Assembly: GCA_026182355.1 (NCBI GenBank)
Contig: JAPFBL010000002.1
Location: 1,922,001 to 1,986,000, forward strand
DNA from: Hermatobates lingyangjiaoensis
Lineage: Eukaryota; Arthropoda; Insecta; Hemiptera; Hermatobatidae
Length of the DNA: 64,000 nt
Direction: 5' to 3'
Position 1 is the stretch's first letter, and each line of letters begins with the position of its first letter. Positions 1-11,951 of the stretch are shown piece after piece. Made by a program: the position numbers and the translations under genes. The notes below the pieces were generated by a model. That model ran no database searches. It saw only the letters and a program-made list of their open reading frames with translations, and had not been told where the DNA came from.

Positions 1-36
1 TTATTTTTTTTATTTTTTTATTTTTTTTTTATTTTG

Positions 37-68
<32 letters not shown>

Positions 69-110
69 TATTTTAATTTTTTATTTTTTTTTAAATTGTT
101 TATTGCTTCA
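1..110. repeat. T-rich low-complexity tract
   Basis: Runs of T broken by single A residues fill the start of the window. No coding signal is visible. Confidence 0.8.
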
Positions 111-394
111 TTTACTATTCTTCTCCTTCTGTTATTTTTATTTGCTTTTATTTGTTCTTTTTAGTTATTTTTCTCTCTGTAGTTAGTAGCTTACCTAGGA
201 CGGCCGACAGAGTGCGTGCGTGTTCGTTTGCATTCGGTCTACCTCTCAGTTAGCTTCAGCTACTCAAAGGGACTACTTCTACCCGATGACGACGACTGTC
301 GAAATATCGTTGTGAGTCTTTTGTGTGTATCTTTATTTGTTTTTTCTCTTTCATGTGTTAACTATATATATATATATGTGTGTGTGTGTGTTAT

Positions 395-474
395 AATGCA
401 GATTTATCCCCCGGGCCGGATCGAATACTCAGGTGGGCCGGATACGACCCGAGGGCCGTATGTTTGACACCTGT
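395..474. mobile_element. hAT-type transposon terminus (single end)
   Basis: A GC-rich block in AT-rich surroundings ends with GGGCCGTATGTTTGACACC. Its reverse complement resembles the terminal inverted repeat of a widespread hAT group that begins CAGNGGTGTCAAAC. No matching opposite end was found nearby, so this is a fragment or a very short non-autonomous copy cut by the (TA)/(TG) tract on its left. Confidence 0.5.
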
Positions 475-731
475 GGTTTACAGTATGGGTACTCACCTAA
501 AGTGAGTACAGTGACAGACAGAATAGTATGTCAATCTGATAAGACATAAATTTTAGCAATTGTTAGCTAAAATTAAATACTGTGCACATGTATTTAAACT
601 GAAACTGATTTATTTGGAATTGAATATCTTTGTTGCAGATATGAACTTAACGCCCGGTATCTATATAATCCCTTTTCACTTTAAGCAAATTATAACTCTG
701 TAATTTCTTTCTTCTATTCCCTTTAAGAATG

Positions 732-735
<4 letters not shown>

Positions 736-780
<45 letters not shown>
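736..780. repeat. (AT)n microsatellite
   Basis: About 45 bases of pure AT dinucleotide. Open frames that read it as repeated Tyr-Ile are artefacts. Confidence 0.95.
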
Positions 781-784
<4 letters not shown>

Positions 785-908
785 CACACAGAAAAGAGAA
801 AAACAAATAAAGACACACACAAAAGACTCACAACGATATTTCAACAGTCGTCGTCATCGGGCAGAAGTAGTCCCTTTGAGTAGCTGAAGCTAACCTGAGG
901 ACTTTCTC

Positions 909-936
909 CTGAGGACGACCGCCATTACGGTCGAAA
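909..936 (+). other. Hammerhead-like motif
   Basis: CTGAGGA, then C, then stem GACC (917-920) pairing with GGTC (929-932), then GAAA (933-936). See the finding on this motif. Confidence 0.4.
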
Positions 937-1194
937 TACTGAAAAGTGAGTCTTTGTTATGTTTTAGTCTATGTGTCACAGTTTATTTTAAGTATATATA
1001 TAATTATAAATAAAATAAATATTTATAAAAAATTAAATTTATCAGGACTCGGTCAGTTTTGGTATTAATGTCAACATTTTGGTTTTTATTTAAAACCTTC
1101 TTCATATGCTCGTATCACCTCATATAACCTCTTCTTATAACCACTATAAGTTCTCTTTATTTTCAACCTGAAGAGCCGACCTAGCCATGATAAA

Positions 1195-1330
1195 TTTTAT
1201 TAATCATAACAATTAATGATCAAACCACAATACGAAATGGGAAAAAAAAGACTGAGATCTTTCAACCGTAACAAGCAGTCTTCGTCAGAGTCAAAAACCC
1301 AACTGTTGGGTTGAAAACAACCGTTAATCA
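1195..1330. mobile_element. Foldback element FB, copy 1 (partial)
   Basis: It begins near ATGATCAAACCACAATACGA and runs through CAACCGTAACAAGCAG and CTTCGTCAGAGTC to a short central palindrome, CCCAACTGTTGGG. Only the left half and centre are preserved. The same sequence recurs at 8.1, 12.95, 25.1, 26.5, 28.6, 32.95 and 55.3 kb. Confidence 0.75.
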
Positions 1331-2379
1331 TTCTTTATTTAAATAACATTAAAAAAATAAATAAAAAGTATCGAACAATCAATTGCTTGTTCAAAATTCG
1401 ACAATTTTTTTTTATCAAAATATTATGCAAATCTGAAAAAAAATATAAATCAATGTTTAAAATTAAAGTTAGTTAATATTTTTAAGCAAATGAATATACA
1501 AGATTCTTTTATATGAATTTGAGGATTTAATATGTAAATTTATATTAATAGTTACAATTTGTAATTTTAGAAATTGAATAAAGTACTATCCATTTAAATA
1601 TAATCAGTTCTAATTTAACTTATTAAATTAAAACCATAGCCAAAAAAAGTTTACAGCATTTGAATAACCATAATCGTTTTAAGAATTTCAAATATTGAAA
1701 GATCTCATATTTGTTTATGCTCTTTGAAAAATTAATATACTAAATTTAGCACGTCTTACATAATAATACTTTTAAGATATAAATTTATAATTTGTATGAA
1801 TAGTGCATAGTAAAGCAAAAATGTTAAAACTGTTTAAAGAATATTTGCAATCACTAAGAGGCGAATGTCAAAAAGTAAACAAAGATAAAATAGATGGGCG
1901 GGGTGGACGCAGGATATCACTTCCCCATTTATCACTTTCTCAGGCAGTGCATCACTTGAATCACTATGTTTTAGTGTAATATTAAATTTATAATAATGTA
2001 CTCTAACTTAAATTATTAAATATAAACAAACTATAACTTTTATAATTTATGCCGAGATAATACAGCTGTTATTTATCCAATTCTTTCAATCTCTTCTAAA
2101 TTTACCAACAAAGGAGTTTCCAACAAATGTCAATTAAACACCATTTGGAAAGGTCGAATCAGCCAAAGCATCTAAAAAGTTCAATACTTGCTATACCTTT
2201 AAATATTGTTATACACTACTATATCAATGCCAAAAGCACTCTAAGAAAATCCGAAAAATGACTAAGATTTTTGTGATGTTGTTACGGTGGTTTAGACATT
2301 GATTTTGATTTACATGTTTACTAAGAAATCTTGACACCATAATATAAATACATACAATATTTATAAAATGTGCCCTCCT
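1331..2379. other. AT-rich intergenic stretch, no feature seen
   Basis: Very AT-rich with frequent stops in all frames. No motif, repeat or coding signal was recognised. Confidence 0.6.
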
Positions 2380-2930
2380 CCATCTGCCTTTACTTAGTCG
2401 TGGTTGACGAGCTTAACTGCTGCTTTTGGAAGTTATGTTCCTCGGGTTGCTGCCGGTGGGTGGAAAGTCCGTGCGATCGAGTACTGGCTTGGGGTTTAGG
2501 TTGATTGCAGATTTATTGATCCGTCCCCACCTCTTATCTTCTTCCGGCTAGCGTCTGTCTTTCTAAAGACTTTTTCATGCCCTTCAGTGAGAAATGCCTT
2601 TGTTCCAGGCTTGTATTTTGGTAGCAGATGTTGCCTATCTTTGGCAGGTGTCATGACTTAGGGTTTGCTTATCCAGCCTTGAATGTTTGCTTTGGTTAAT
2701 TATCTATTCTTTTCTCTTCTCCTTAACTCTCTTTCTCTATTAATCTTCTCCCTTTGTTTTTAGCGTCTGTCTGTAATCCTTGGTGATCTCTTTTATAAAG
2801 TGACTATCAGTTTCTTAAGAGTATGAGAAATATGTGAACCTCGGAAAGTCTATCTCGGGCACTTCAAGGAGATTGTTTCGTTATCCATTCATGGCCACAA
2901 GGCTAAGAACCATGATTTAAATCAAAACAG
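2380..2930. other. Unrecognised GC-richer block
   Basis: About 550 bases are distinctly richer in GC than the flanks, with segments such as GGTTGCTGCCGGTGGGTGG and a later ATTCATGGCCACAAGGC. No frame stays open. The composition suggests a transposon tail or untranslated region, but no family was recognised. Confidence 0.35.
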
Positions 2931-3924
2931 GTATACATTTATTAAAATGAAAAGTTTCTGATTATTGAGACAATTAAAATCAATTACAGTTGTTAATAAA
3001 CTGTAGTTCATTTGCCAACAATTCTTAAACTTTACTTTATGAAAAGATTAAATATACCCGTACTAGTTTTCTTTATTATTTTTTTTTGTAAGCTTTGAAA
3101 CAGCATTATTACGTGGTTTATATGTATAACCCACGTAATAATGCTGGGTAAAATGAAAATATTTTATTTAAAAAATAAATGCAATAGCAAAGTAAAAAAT
3201 AATAACATGTATATATTATGTCTAAATGATTATACTATGCAGAGCATTCCTCACAACACAATCAATAAACATCCAGTTTTGATTGTTGATCGAATTTGGT
3301 TTGTGCATTCACTAATCTGCATTTCACGGTGTTAGCTATTTTTAATTCATAAAAATACAAATTAAAGATTTAACCAATGGCTATTACAACAAATATGTCT
3401 GGAATACATGATTTTTCATATAAAATTAAATCTCAATTAATAAGGGATTGATTGTTTTACTTAAAAGAATATAAATGCATACTAAAAACATTAAGTACCT
3501 ACTATTTTATCCAAATACTTGATGGTCAAATAATTTATAGCAGCAAAACATTTCAGGATTTCTTTGCTAGCAGTGGAACATGAACTAAGTGAACCCTTAA
3601 TCCTTTTGATTACATTGTTTTTTTGTTTTAATTTTTTTTCTTTTCAACGTACAAAAATTTAATTGAATGGACAGAATCTTTTATAATGTCGCGTATATAG
3701 AGTTTCTCTTTATTTCTATTTGTCTTTATTTTATTAGTTTTAAAATAATATCATTGAATAGAGTTTTAATAAGCCCCTTTTTAATAAAGGTATTAGTTAA
3801 TTAATAAAGGTTACCTAATTGAATCAGAACTGTCAAAATCAGTTGAATAAAATAGCATTCCTTCTGAAGAAAGAAATAGAACTCTTCTGAAGATAGTAAT
3901 GAAATAGTTCAATATAAGATGAAT
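2931..3924. other. AT-rich intergenic stretch with one hairpin
   Basis: Apart from the hairpin at 3101-3146 nothing is recognisable. Short open frames here have no coding character. Confidence 0.55.
3101..3146. repeat. Perfect 16-bp hairpin
   Basis: CAGCATTATTACGTGG at 3101-3116 is the exact reverse complement of 3131-3146, around a 14-base loop. It could be a tiny foldback element or the core of a decayed one. Confidence 0.8.
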
Positions 3925-4110
3925 TGTAGGATAAAAATCTAATGAAATGGTCTCCACATATAAAAATTTAATGATATAAACAACGCGTTTCGAACACGTA
4001 GTTAATTAACTAGTTAATGCCTGAGGAAGAACACTACGTGTTCGAAACGCGTTGTTTATATCATTAAATTTTTATATGTGGAGACCATTTCATTCGATTT
4101 TTACCCTACA
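3925..4110. mobile_element. Foldback element with ~77-bp arms and hammerhead-like centre
   Basis: Positions 3925-4001 and 4034-4110 are near-perfect inverted copies separated by about 32 bases. The right arm and spacer contain CTGAGGA (4021-4027), A, a six-base stem GAACAC/GTGTTC with a TAC loop, then GAAAC. The sequence just outside the right arm (ATGAGTAAATACCA) recurs near 47655, so the element may extend beyond the arms. There is no coding capacity. Confidence 0.8.
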
Positions 4111-6145
4111 ATGAGTAAATACCACATAATAAATGATTGCACTACATTAGAAATAAGATGAATTGTTTACTGCATTTAAATAATCAATTAAACTTAAATC
4201 ATCTAAATTGAAGAAAAATTTATGAAATTAAGGAAGCAAACAACAGTAAGGATACAACAATTAAAAAGTGATTAATCAATAATAAATATTTTGATAATTG
4301 ATATTCTCCCTATCATCATTTTATTTTGTTAAAAAATATTTAGAACTATATCTAGATATCATATTTATATTATAATAGTAAAAAACTCTGAGAAATATAT
4401 CTGTAAGTAACAACTTTTTTAAGCTATAATTAACTTGTAACAGAGAAGAGATAAAAATAATCTTTTGATCTATAGCTAAACATCAGAAAACATGATTTAC
4501 TACAAGTTATTATCCTTCTTTGTTTCTTTTTCGTTTATATCTTTAAAGGTATTGTAAATTTAAATTATCATTCATTATAGTTCTTTTCAGTAGAGCAATT
4601 TTGTTTTAATATTTATTACAGCAATTTTTTCTTAGAATAAATATTCATTTTTGAAGTATTTATTGTTTAAGGTAAATTTTAGAAGTGATCTCAAAAAATC
4701 ATTTCTTGCAATGTAATAAAAACTAGATAGTGTGAAAGAAAATTGAGACAATACAATATATAATAAAGACGAGAAGAGACAACAGTAGTGAGACTATAAG
4801 GCCGCAGACCCGAGGAGCTGCCACGCGACTGAGCCGTCTCCTATTTAATACCCTTGTCCATGAAGTCAGCATTTCCCATTTAACGACATGCAAAAAGCTT
4901 CTCATAAACTGTCATATCAGCTCCTTAAAATGGTATAACTTAATAATTATGAATGGATATTCTATATGATATTGACCCTTCGACTTTGTTAACGACCTAA
5001 GTTAGTTTTTTTAAAAAACTAAGACATCTTTGTTTTTGTTCAGTCAGTAGCAGAGCATAACTCATCAATAAATAAATATAATTTCTGTTTGGAAAATTTA
5101 TATTTATTTATTTTCCAAAAATAATATCATCACTGTTATATTTTGATATAAGGGATCATTTAATAAAACATAACACTCCTGTACATATATTATTCGAGTT
5201 ATATTATAGAATAGGTAATATTCTAAGAGGGCAGTGGGAAGCACATTGTAAGGTGAGGTAAAGTAGATAACATAATATGGCTCATGTTAAAATGGAGGTT
5301 GTACTCGGTTTGAAACATGATCAACACCCTGAACCAAGGTTGTGGTCTGTTAGACTAACCACTGAACATTACTACTGGTTATTAATGGAGCAAGCGTACC
5401 TCCATTCCTTCTGGATATTTTATGCCTGCTGTTCGTCAATGCAAAGCGCTTGTTATCGTAAAGACAATAATATCTACAAACAACCAAGCAAAATACATTC
5501 TGTCGCTCGCTTTCAAAAAAAAATCAACTTCAGAGAGATTATTCATAGTGAAAAAATAAATGAATACATTACTCAATAAATCACTTAAACACTATGAATT
5601 TTCAAATAAATAGGACCATTTATATTAAAGAGTGGTAAAAGAATGAGTGAAATGTTTGTTATTTTAGGCAAAGATAAATAAACAAAGTTAATAGAATCCT
5701 AATTAGCATGTAATAATCTGTTTGGCTTGTTATGACGAGTGGCATCACTGAGTCAACTTACACCTGCCGACTTTTCAATTACAAAGTAGCTGAGCTGACA
5801 GTGTCTTTGCTCAACAAGTCATTCCTTCAAATTAATGAACACAAACCTGTTTAACTAACTTTTTAATGAATGTCTGACAATTAATTTCAATTTACAACTG
5901 TTTAGCATTGTCTAAAACATACGAATCTTGGACATTTTTTTAAGCGTGTTGACGTAACAACAATCAAAGATTTAATTTATTCAAGAGTGGAATATACAGT
6001 TTCCTTTACCAATACTACAATATTAAGGGATTTTAACACCTTTCTTTTTAATGCAACCATGTTCACATGAATGCAGAAAAACTCTAAATTAATTCAGTTC
6101 TAATAATTAACATATTTTCAAGACAGTTCTCATTATTTACATTTT
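4111..6145. other. AT-rich intergenic stretch, no supported gene
   Basis: A 100-codon open frame at 5277-5579 has no recognisable domain and mixed composition. No repeats of note were seen. Confidence 0.5.
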
Positions 6146-7085
6146 TTATACAATTTGAATTTCCAAAAAAAAAACTTTAATATTTTCTTTCTGTTTGACC
6201 CTACTGAGAACAACATGTAATTCGCCATGTTGAAATGCTGCTTTACATAAATGAACTAAAACTTTCTGTAGAGTCTCTCCTTGAGACTTATGAATAGTCA
6301 TGGCAGATGGTAATTGACTTGGAAATTGAATCCTTAAAAACGGAATCTTCTCCTCTTCAGATGAAACGATTTTCAATCTTGGAATTAAAACTATTGCCCC
6401 CTAACACAGTGATGCGCTAATTTCATAAACAATGACATTACCATAAAACTCCTCAGTTATTAGTCTAGTTCCATTACGTAAGCGTGGTAGTTCAATGCAT
6501 ACATACACGTGACAAGAGCTTCCTTTTTGAGTTCTAGCTTATGTTGGAGCAATCCAGGCAATTCTAGTGAGTCAAGAAGAAGTTTGTGGGTTCTGTTTCT
6601 ACACAAACCGAGTTGTATGACAGGTATTGTTTAATTTCTCCTGGAAATTATTCAATGAACCTATGATTAATTTCACTGAGTATCTCATTAAATGGAACTT
6701 ACATAGAATTTTCTGTGAACAATATTTGTGGGTTGGCAAATGAAGAGTAAATGTATTCAATACACTGACCAACATTATGTGCATGGATAAACATGTCTTC
6801 GGGCTGTAATAATCTCTATATTTTCATTTTTTCAATTCTATCTTCACCAATATTTATCAGAAATTTAGAGTATTCTTCATCTTCTTTTTGAACTCTCATA
6901 TTATGATTTAAATAGAATTTAGTAAATTTACACCACAAGTAAGACTCATTCAAGCATTATACATATCAGCATCAGTTCCTCTCTTGACAACTAGAAGAAG
7001 TCATTTCCTGAGAGACTACAGTCAATGCAATTTGTCCTGAACTCCTTAATTTAGAGAGAATAGTTTTTTAAGAACTTTCCTGTAT
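6146..7085 (-). pseudogene. Helitron Pif1-like helicase remnant
   Basis: Read on the minus strand from 7085 downward, the translation gives LRSSGQIALTVVSQE, then NMRVQKEDEEYSKFLINIG, then PGEIKQYLS, then PGLLQHKLELK, then LRNGTRLITEEFYGNVI, and finally AMTIHKSQGETLQKV and HGELHVVLSRV. These match, in order, the C-terminal half of the Pif1-type helicase of Helitron Rep-Hel proteins, including the motif around T-I-H-K-S-Q-G and the last motif with L-S-R-V. Several in-frame stops and frameshifts break it, so it is a dead copy. The last 76 codons (6146-6376) remain open. No Rep/HUH domain and no Helitron ends were found. Confidence 0.85.
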
Positions 7086-8079
7086 TTTCCAATGGCATCA
7101 AGTGCCTTAATCTATCATTTTTATTGAAATAGATATGTCAAAAGAAGAAATAGAGGCATTATGACAAATTGTTTTTTGATTTCTAAATTTCTAAAACTTC
7201 TGCTAACTATAATAATTATCATTTCTTGATTTATTAAATAATTATTTCATATTCTCTTCAATTATTTATTAAATTTTCTCTTTCTAAATTTATTATAATT
7301 AAATCAGTATAATTTAGGTCGGAAAACTATTATTTAATTCTTTGACGTCATTTATATTAGATTTTGGAAGCTTATTTTTTCCAAAGTTATTTTAATAACT
7401 TTTTAATAAGAAGGAATTATGCATAATATATTAAACATAACTAACACCTAATGACTTGTTTGAGAAATCGCGGGCGCAATACTGTGGTGTTGATCATAAT
7501 GACTTTGTAATAAAAAAAATGCCGTATTTTTAGAGCTGAATACTATTTTGTGAAATTGCATGGTCAGATACTGGTGTTGTTGTACAGTTTATAATTTCGA
7601 AAAATTTTTATTAAAGCTAAGCAGCAGAATGTACAATTAACGTACAAAATCAAATTTTGTAAAAAACATTTACCTAAAATTAGTGCCAGTAAATAAATTT
7701 CAAGAAGTACTGCTTACTGCCAAAGGCAATATAGATCTAAAAATTAAGACACAAATTGGGGTAATGAATAATCTGCTATACTTGTGGGATTTATTTAGAC
7801 AGACTTTGAAGTTTTTTAACTGAATCTACCAAATCATAGCTCTAGTTTATGATTTAATAGAAGATATATGAAAGTATTTTAAAGAGTCAGTATAGTATGA
7901 AAGAACATTAAAATGCTAAAAGCTATAAAAAGAAACGCCAACACCCATATGATTTATGATGCTACCAGAATGAAGGCTAGTTGTCTATAGAGAGTAGACA
8001 ACCATGTAATCCAATAATTCTACTCGTGGTAACCTTTAACATAACTAATTTTCAGAGATATAGATCCTAGTGTAACAAG
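7086..8079. other. AT-rich stretch, no feature seen
   Basis: No recognisable coding or repeat signal. It may contain further unrecognisable Helitron sequence upstream of the helicase remnant. Confidence 0.4.
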
Positions 8080-8215
8080 ATTTCACAATAAACACGTGAA
8101 ATAACAATTAATGTTCAAACCAAATGATAAATGAGAAAAAAAATACTAAAAACTAAGTATTTAGTCTAATTTTTCTCATTTCTATTGTGGTTTGAAAATT
8201 GATAGTTTCTAGTTT
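8080..8215. mobile_element. Foldback element FB, copy 2 (decayed)
   Basis: It carries the outer end of the FB family (AACACGTGAAATAACAATTA, then TTCAAACCA) on the left and the inverted TTTCTATTGTGGTTTGA on the right. The hammerhead-like centre is lost and replaced by a short AT-rich loop. Confidence 0.65.
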
Positions 8216-10290
8216 GAGAACTTCAATATTTTAGGTAATATTGGAGCATAGAAAAGGAAGTTTTTCTTTGTTTATGTTAATGCGATTACTACCTTTATTA
8301 GCAATTGGCTATCCAAGTTGTTGAAAGACGGGTATAGGAGAAAGATTTAGACATAATTGTTGTTTAAAAGCTCTTCATACAAATAATATGGTACCAAAGA
8401 TAATACTTTTGAAATGTTATATTTAATTACTAGGATAAAAATCTCAGCATATGAACTATATATTGGTATTTTTTTACTTTAATGTGTTGAATTATGTAAA
8501 AATAATGATAAACTTCTTCTATGTTCTTATAGACAAAGTTTGAAATTATAGGTCCTTAGAAATTATTTTATTGACAAATAAAAGTATACTCTTTGCCTGT
8601 GTGCTTTGTATTTATTGATGGATACCTTTAACGGAGTTTGTCAAAACTTAGTAAATAAAGTATTAAAGAATAAAAAAATATAAAACTATTAGTGGATACT
8701 AGCAGCTGTAAAAAAAGTAGATGATAATCTACGTAAAAATATTAAGTTCTCTTTGCTTTAGGATGGGCTGAAATGGAAAGGTGCCGGTTTCTTAGTTCGA
8801 TCTTCTTTAATAATTTGTATCGGAATTGGTTCAACCCCACTAAAGAGAGGATCATCCTTTTCCACTAGAAACAGTGACTTACAAAAAGAGTAGAACCTTT
8901 AAAAATACAATTTACTTCATTATCATGGTTTTCCTGAAAGAGAAGAGTGCAATCAATTTAAAACCAAACCCGTTGTTTGACCACTTCCCTTAAACCTTCC
9001 TAACCTATTGCCTCTTTGATCCCTACCAGCCTAAGAAAACAGTTTTTTAAAGTTCTCTTGTTTTGAAGTAAGACAAAAAGAATTTTTAAGAACGACTACA
9101 TTAGATATTTATTTTTTAGTTGATTTAAATATTTAATTAAACCGACTGATAAATAAACAGCCTGCAGGTGTAACAAACAGGTGAAAAACAGTTCATTCAT
9201 AAGAGTAGTGTGTGCTAAAAGAAAGTTTTGTTAAGGCATTTAATGGTTAAAGTTAACACTGATAGCAAACTTTGTAGATTTAGTTTTTTAATAAAATCGA
9301 TCACCAACTTTGAACATTACTGCATTCTTAGACTTTCACTTATAAATAGAGAAAAAAAAAATAATAAAAAACTAAATAAAATGTAATTGAAATTGATAGT
9401 AAGAACAAGTATAATGAACATATTTTTTTAAAAAGATCAGGGTTCAAATAAATATCTTGCTAGTTTTAAATTTTAAGCAATAAAAGAACTACAATCAAAA
9501 CTAAAAGAAAACTGACCTCTTGAATCTTGTTGCATTTAATCCTAATTAGTTAACGATGTTAATAAGTTAATCTAGTACGACACTATATTATAATTATTAT
9601 TATTATTATGTTCATTATGCTATTAATATGGTAAATAGACTTTTTACAATTTAGTAAATTTTACTATTTGCTATTCGTGATGAGCAATAAAGCATCGCAG
9701 GTTAGGTCCACTTTACTAAGTTACACAAAGAGTCGCACGAATCACTTCGAAGGTTGTCTACTTCAGTACTTGTTCTATTACAAGTAGCTTGTTTGCCATT
9801 GTCATAAATTTTCAATTCTAACTTCATGAAGCATAACTGAATAACATAATATTAACTTTCAATTTTAATATTGACTCCACTTTTTATTGTAAATAATATA
9901 CCATTCAATTTTTTTTACTTTTTTTCACTTAATAAATGAAGGTAACTTTTTCCCTGCTTTTTTATCTGAAAGTCAAATAAAAATTGCTTTTGTTTATTTA
10001 ATTCTACGTCGGAATCAAAACATCTATAAAAAATGGTCAGAGCACATAGCACATCATTTGGACCCAAGATATAACAGAAATAACATATAATCTAACATAT
10101 AAGAACAAGATATGGCTTTATACCTACTTTTAAAATACATGGGCAAGTCTAACATTGTAATGGACCACTTCAGCTTCAAGTTAATAAAAATCCAGAGCTC
10201 TTAAGGAACTCTATATTGTAGGAACTTTGGAAAACCAGGAGGAATATCGTTGCAACTATATTGATAGTACCAAACTTGACATCATAGCAT
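8216..10290. other. AT-rich intergenic stretch, no feature seen
   Basis: About 2 kb with dense stops and no recognisable repeat or gene. Confidence 0.5.
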
Positions 10291-11342
10291 AAGAATTAGT
10301 AATAATACATTCCGTCATACCTCGTAAAGTCTCTGAAAAGCTCGACCGGTTTCGGGTCCGTCTGGATCCCATCTTCAAGAGTACCTAACTGACTGTGAAT
10401 GTTGTTTTCCTATAACCTACCTATATATAGCATCTACATTGTGTGTAATCAGTGTTGTGTGTGTAGTTAAATTTTTTTTTCATATTTCTTTAATTTCTAT
10501 GTTTTTTCCTTTTATTTCATTATCTATTTCCAGTTCCTTGTGTCGTCTTTTAAATGTTATTAGTGGTTTTGTTAAAATGTCGGTTTGGTGGTTTGTTTGT
10601 TCATTGATTATATTGTCTGTCATTTTATGTTTGTATATTTCTATTTGTTCCTGTATGCTCATTCGTTGTCCTTTTTGTCCCGTCTGTAGTAAGTCCATTG
10701 TGTTTTCCATACTGTCTGGGTTATGTCCAAATTTGTTTAAGTGGTGTGCATAGTTTGATCTGTTTGTGTTGTTGGTGTAGTCTTTAATGTGTTCTTTGAA
10801 TCTGTCTTTTAGTGTCCTTCCCGTTTGCCCGATGTAGTTTTTACCGCAATCTTTGCATTTAATCCTGTATATTCCGCTTTTTTCGAAATTGTTTTCTTTG
10901 TTCTCTGTTGTGTTGTTTGTGATTTGGTTTATAGTGTTATTCGTTTTATAACCTATTTTTAATGAATATTTTCTTAGAAGAGTCGCAATTTTTTCACTAG
11001 GTTTACCTATGTAAGTTAAAGATGCGTATCTGTTCGTTATTCCCGGTGTTGTACTGTTAGTATTGTGTTTATTTCTTCTTTCGTTTATTAATCTTTGTAT
11101 AATTTTTTCCTTATACCCGTCATTTTTTGCTATTGTTTTTATGGTATTTAGATACCATGGTATTTAACTACATACACAACACTGATTACACACAATGTAG
11201 ATGCTATATATAGTTAGGTTATAGGAAAACAACATTCACAGTCAGTTAGGTGCTCTTTAAGATGGGATCCAGACGGACCCGAAACCGGTCGAGCTTTTCA
11301 GAGACTTTACGAGGTATGACGGAATTTATTATTATTAATTCT
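10291..11342. mobile_element. Penelope-like retroelement fragment with inverted pseudo-LTRs
   Basis: Left arm 10291-10472 and right arm 11161-11342 are close inverted copies, sharing for example ATGGGATCCAGACGGACCC and ACCGGTCGAGCTTTTCAG. They flank a 690-bp interior encoding the end of a Penelope-type protein. Inverted pseudo-LTRs and a C-terminal GIY-YIG nuclease are typical of Penelope-like elements. Each arm carries a hammerhead-like motif: a seven-base core ending AAGA, T, the stem GGGATCC/GGACCC with AGAC loop, then GAAAC. The copy is 5'-truncated and lacks the reverse transcriptase core. Confidence 0.88.
10480..11163 (-). pseudogene. Penelope-like ORF, C-terminal part with GIY-YIG endonuclease
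   Basis: The frame is open for 227 residues but has no start codon before residue 152 and begins right at the pseudo-LTR boundary, so it is the 3' end of a longer polyprotein. The first 75 residues (IAKNDGYKEKIIQRLI, then YIGKPSEKIATLLRK) match the linker after the reverse transcriptase of Penelope-like elements. Residues about 97-125 hold the nuclease: GIYRIKCKDC, then NYIGQTGR with the conserved arginine, then FKEHIKDY. CKDC suggests the zinc-binding cysteines usual in this group. The C-terminus is charged and ends at a normal stop. No internal stop is seen, so the fragment is fairly young or the loss was one truncation event. Confidence 0.88.
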
Positions 11343-11444
11343 AATATTACTAACCTCAGTGGAACTAACCCATTAACTATATCATAACATAACTCCAGGA
11401 CACGGTACATAACGCTAAAAAGTAGGATTAATATATAAAACAGG

Positions 11445-11951
11445 TACTATTTCATTTTGATCCTTCAAACAGTATGGCTTGTATTGCTCTCACAAGCTTT
11501 CAGATTGAATTATAAGTCATTTTTATATTTTATTGAAAAAAAAGTTTTCTGTTGTTTTAAAAATCTGAGAATATTTTTTTTTCATTGCTCTTGTAGCTTC
11601 AAAGATAATGCCTAAATTTAAAAACTCTAAAATTAGTTGTTTAGGAGAAAAAAATGTTTGCAAACCGGTTTTTAGAAAAAAAAGTGACTTTCTCAACATA
11701 ATTGCTCCCAAACTATACAGCATATCTACACTATAAGACCCATTTTTGTGTAAAATATCAATTTGATCCATCAAAGATTGTGGACCGTAGCGTAGTATCA
11801 AACTTTAGATACACACTCACCCACCCACCCACACATACAGACATCATCGAAAAAACTTCATAAAACGACTTTTGGGACCTCAAAACATGTAATTTTGTTA
11901 AAATCTCGAGGAGACATTTTTTACGACCACTATACTTTACTTATAGTAAAA
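11445..11951. mobile_element. Palindrome-ended repeat PE, copy A
   Basis: A dispersed repeat whose right end is the palindrome ACTTTACTTATAGTAAAAT. Landmarks in order are CAAACAGTATGGCTTGTAT, TTTAGGAGAAAAAAATG, CATCAAAGATTGTGGACCG, a (CCCA)n/(CA)n tract, TTCATAAAACGACTT and the terminal palindrome. The minus-strand open frame at 11523-11801 lies wholly inside it; its relatives in other copies are broken, so I do not treat it as a gene. Confidence 0.8.

Larger units (their letters stand above)
245..897. repeat. Inverted-repeat element with ~120-bp arms
   Basis: The segment 245-370 returns as its reverse complement at 778-897, including the stretch around CAAAGGGACTACTTCT and the CGATGACGACGACTGT core. 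The arms enclose about 400 bases holding a hAT terminus and a (TA)n tract. Each arm carries a CGATGA, hairpin, GAAA motif like that of Penelope pseudo-LTRs. A related single arm lies at 37905-38045 on the opposite strand. Reading it as a Penelope-derived pair of inverted pseudo-LTRs is inference; no coding remnant is present. Confidence 0.65.

Noticed and set aside
216..467. 83-codon plus-strand open frame
   Set aside because: It runs through an inverted-repeat arm, a (TA)/(TG) tract and a hAT terminus; no protein family is recognisable.
647..844. 65-codon minus-strand open frame with Tyr-Ile repeats
   Set aside because: The repeat is the (AT)n microsatellite read in frame.
5277..5579. 100-codon plus-strand open frame
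   Set aside because: Length is unremarkable for random AT-rich DNA of this size, no domain is recognised and no splice or repeat context supports it.
11523..11801. 92-codon minus-strand frame inside PE copy A, with similar peptides in copies B, C and D
   Set aside because: The similarity is explained by DNA homology of the repeat; the frames are broken at different points in the other copies.
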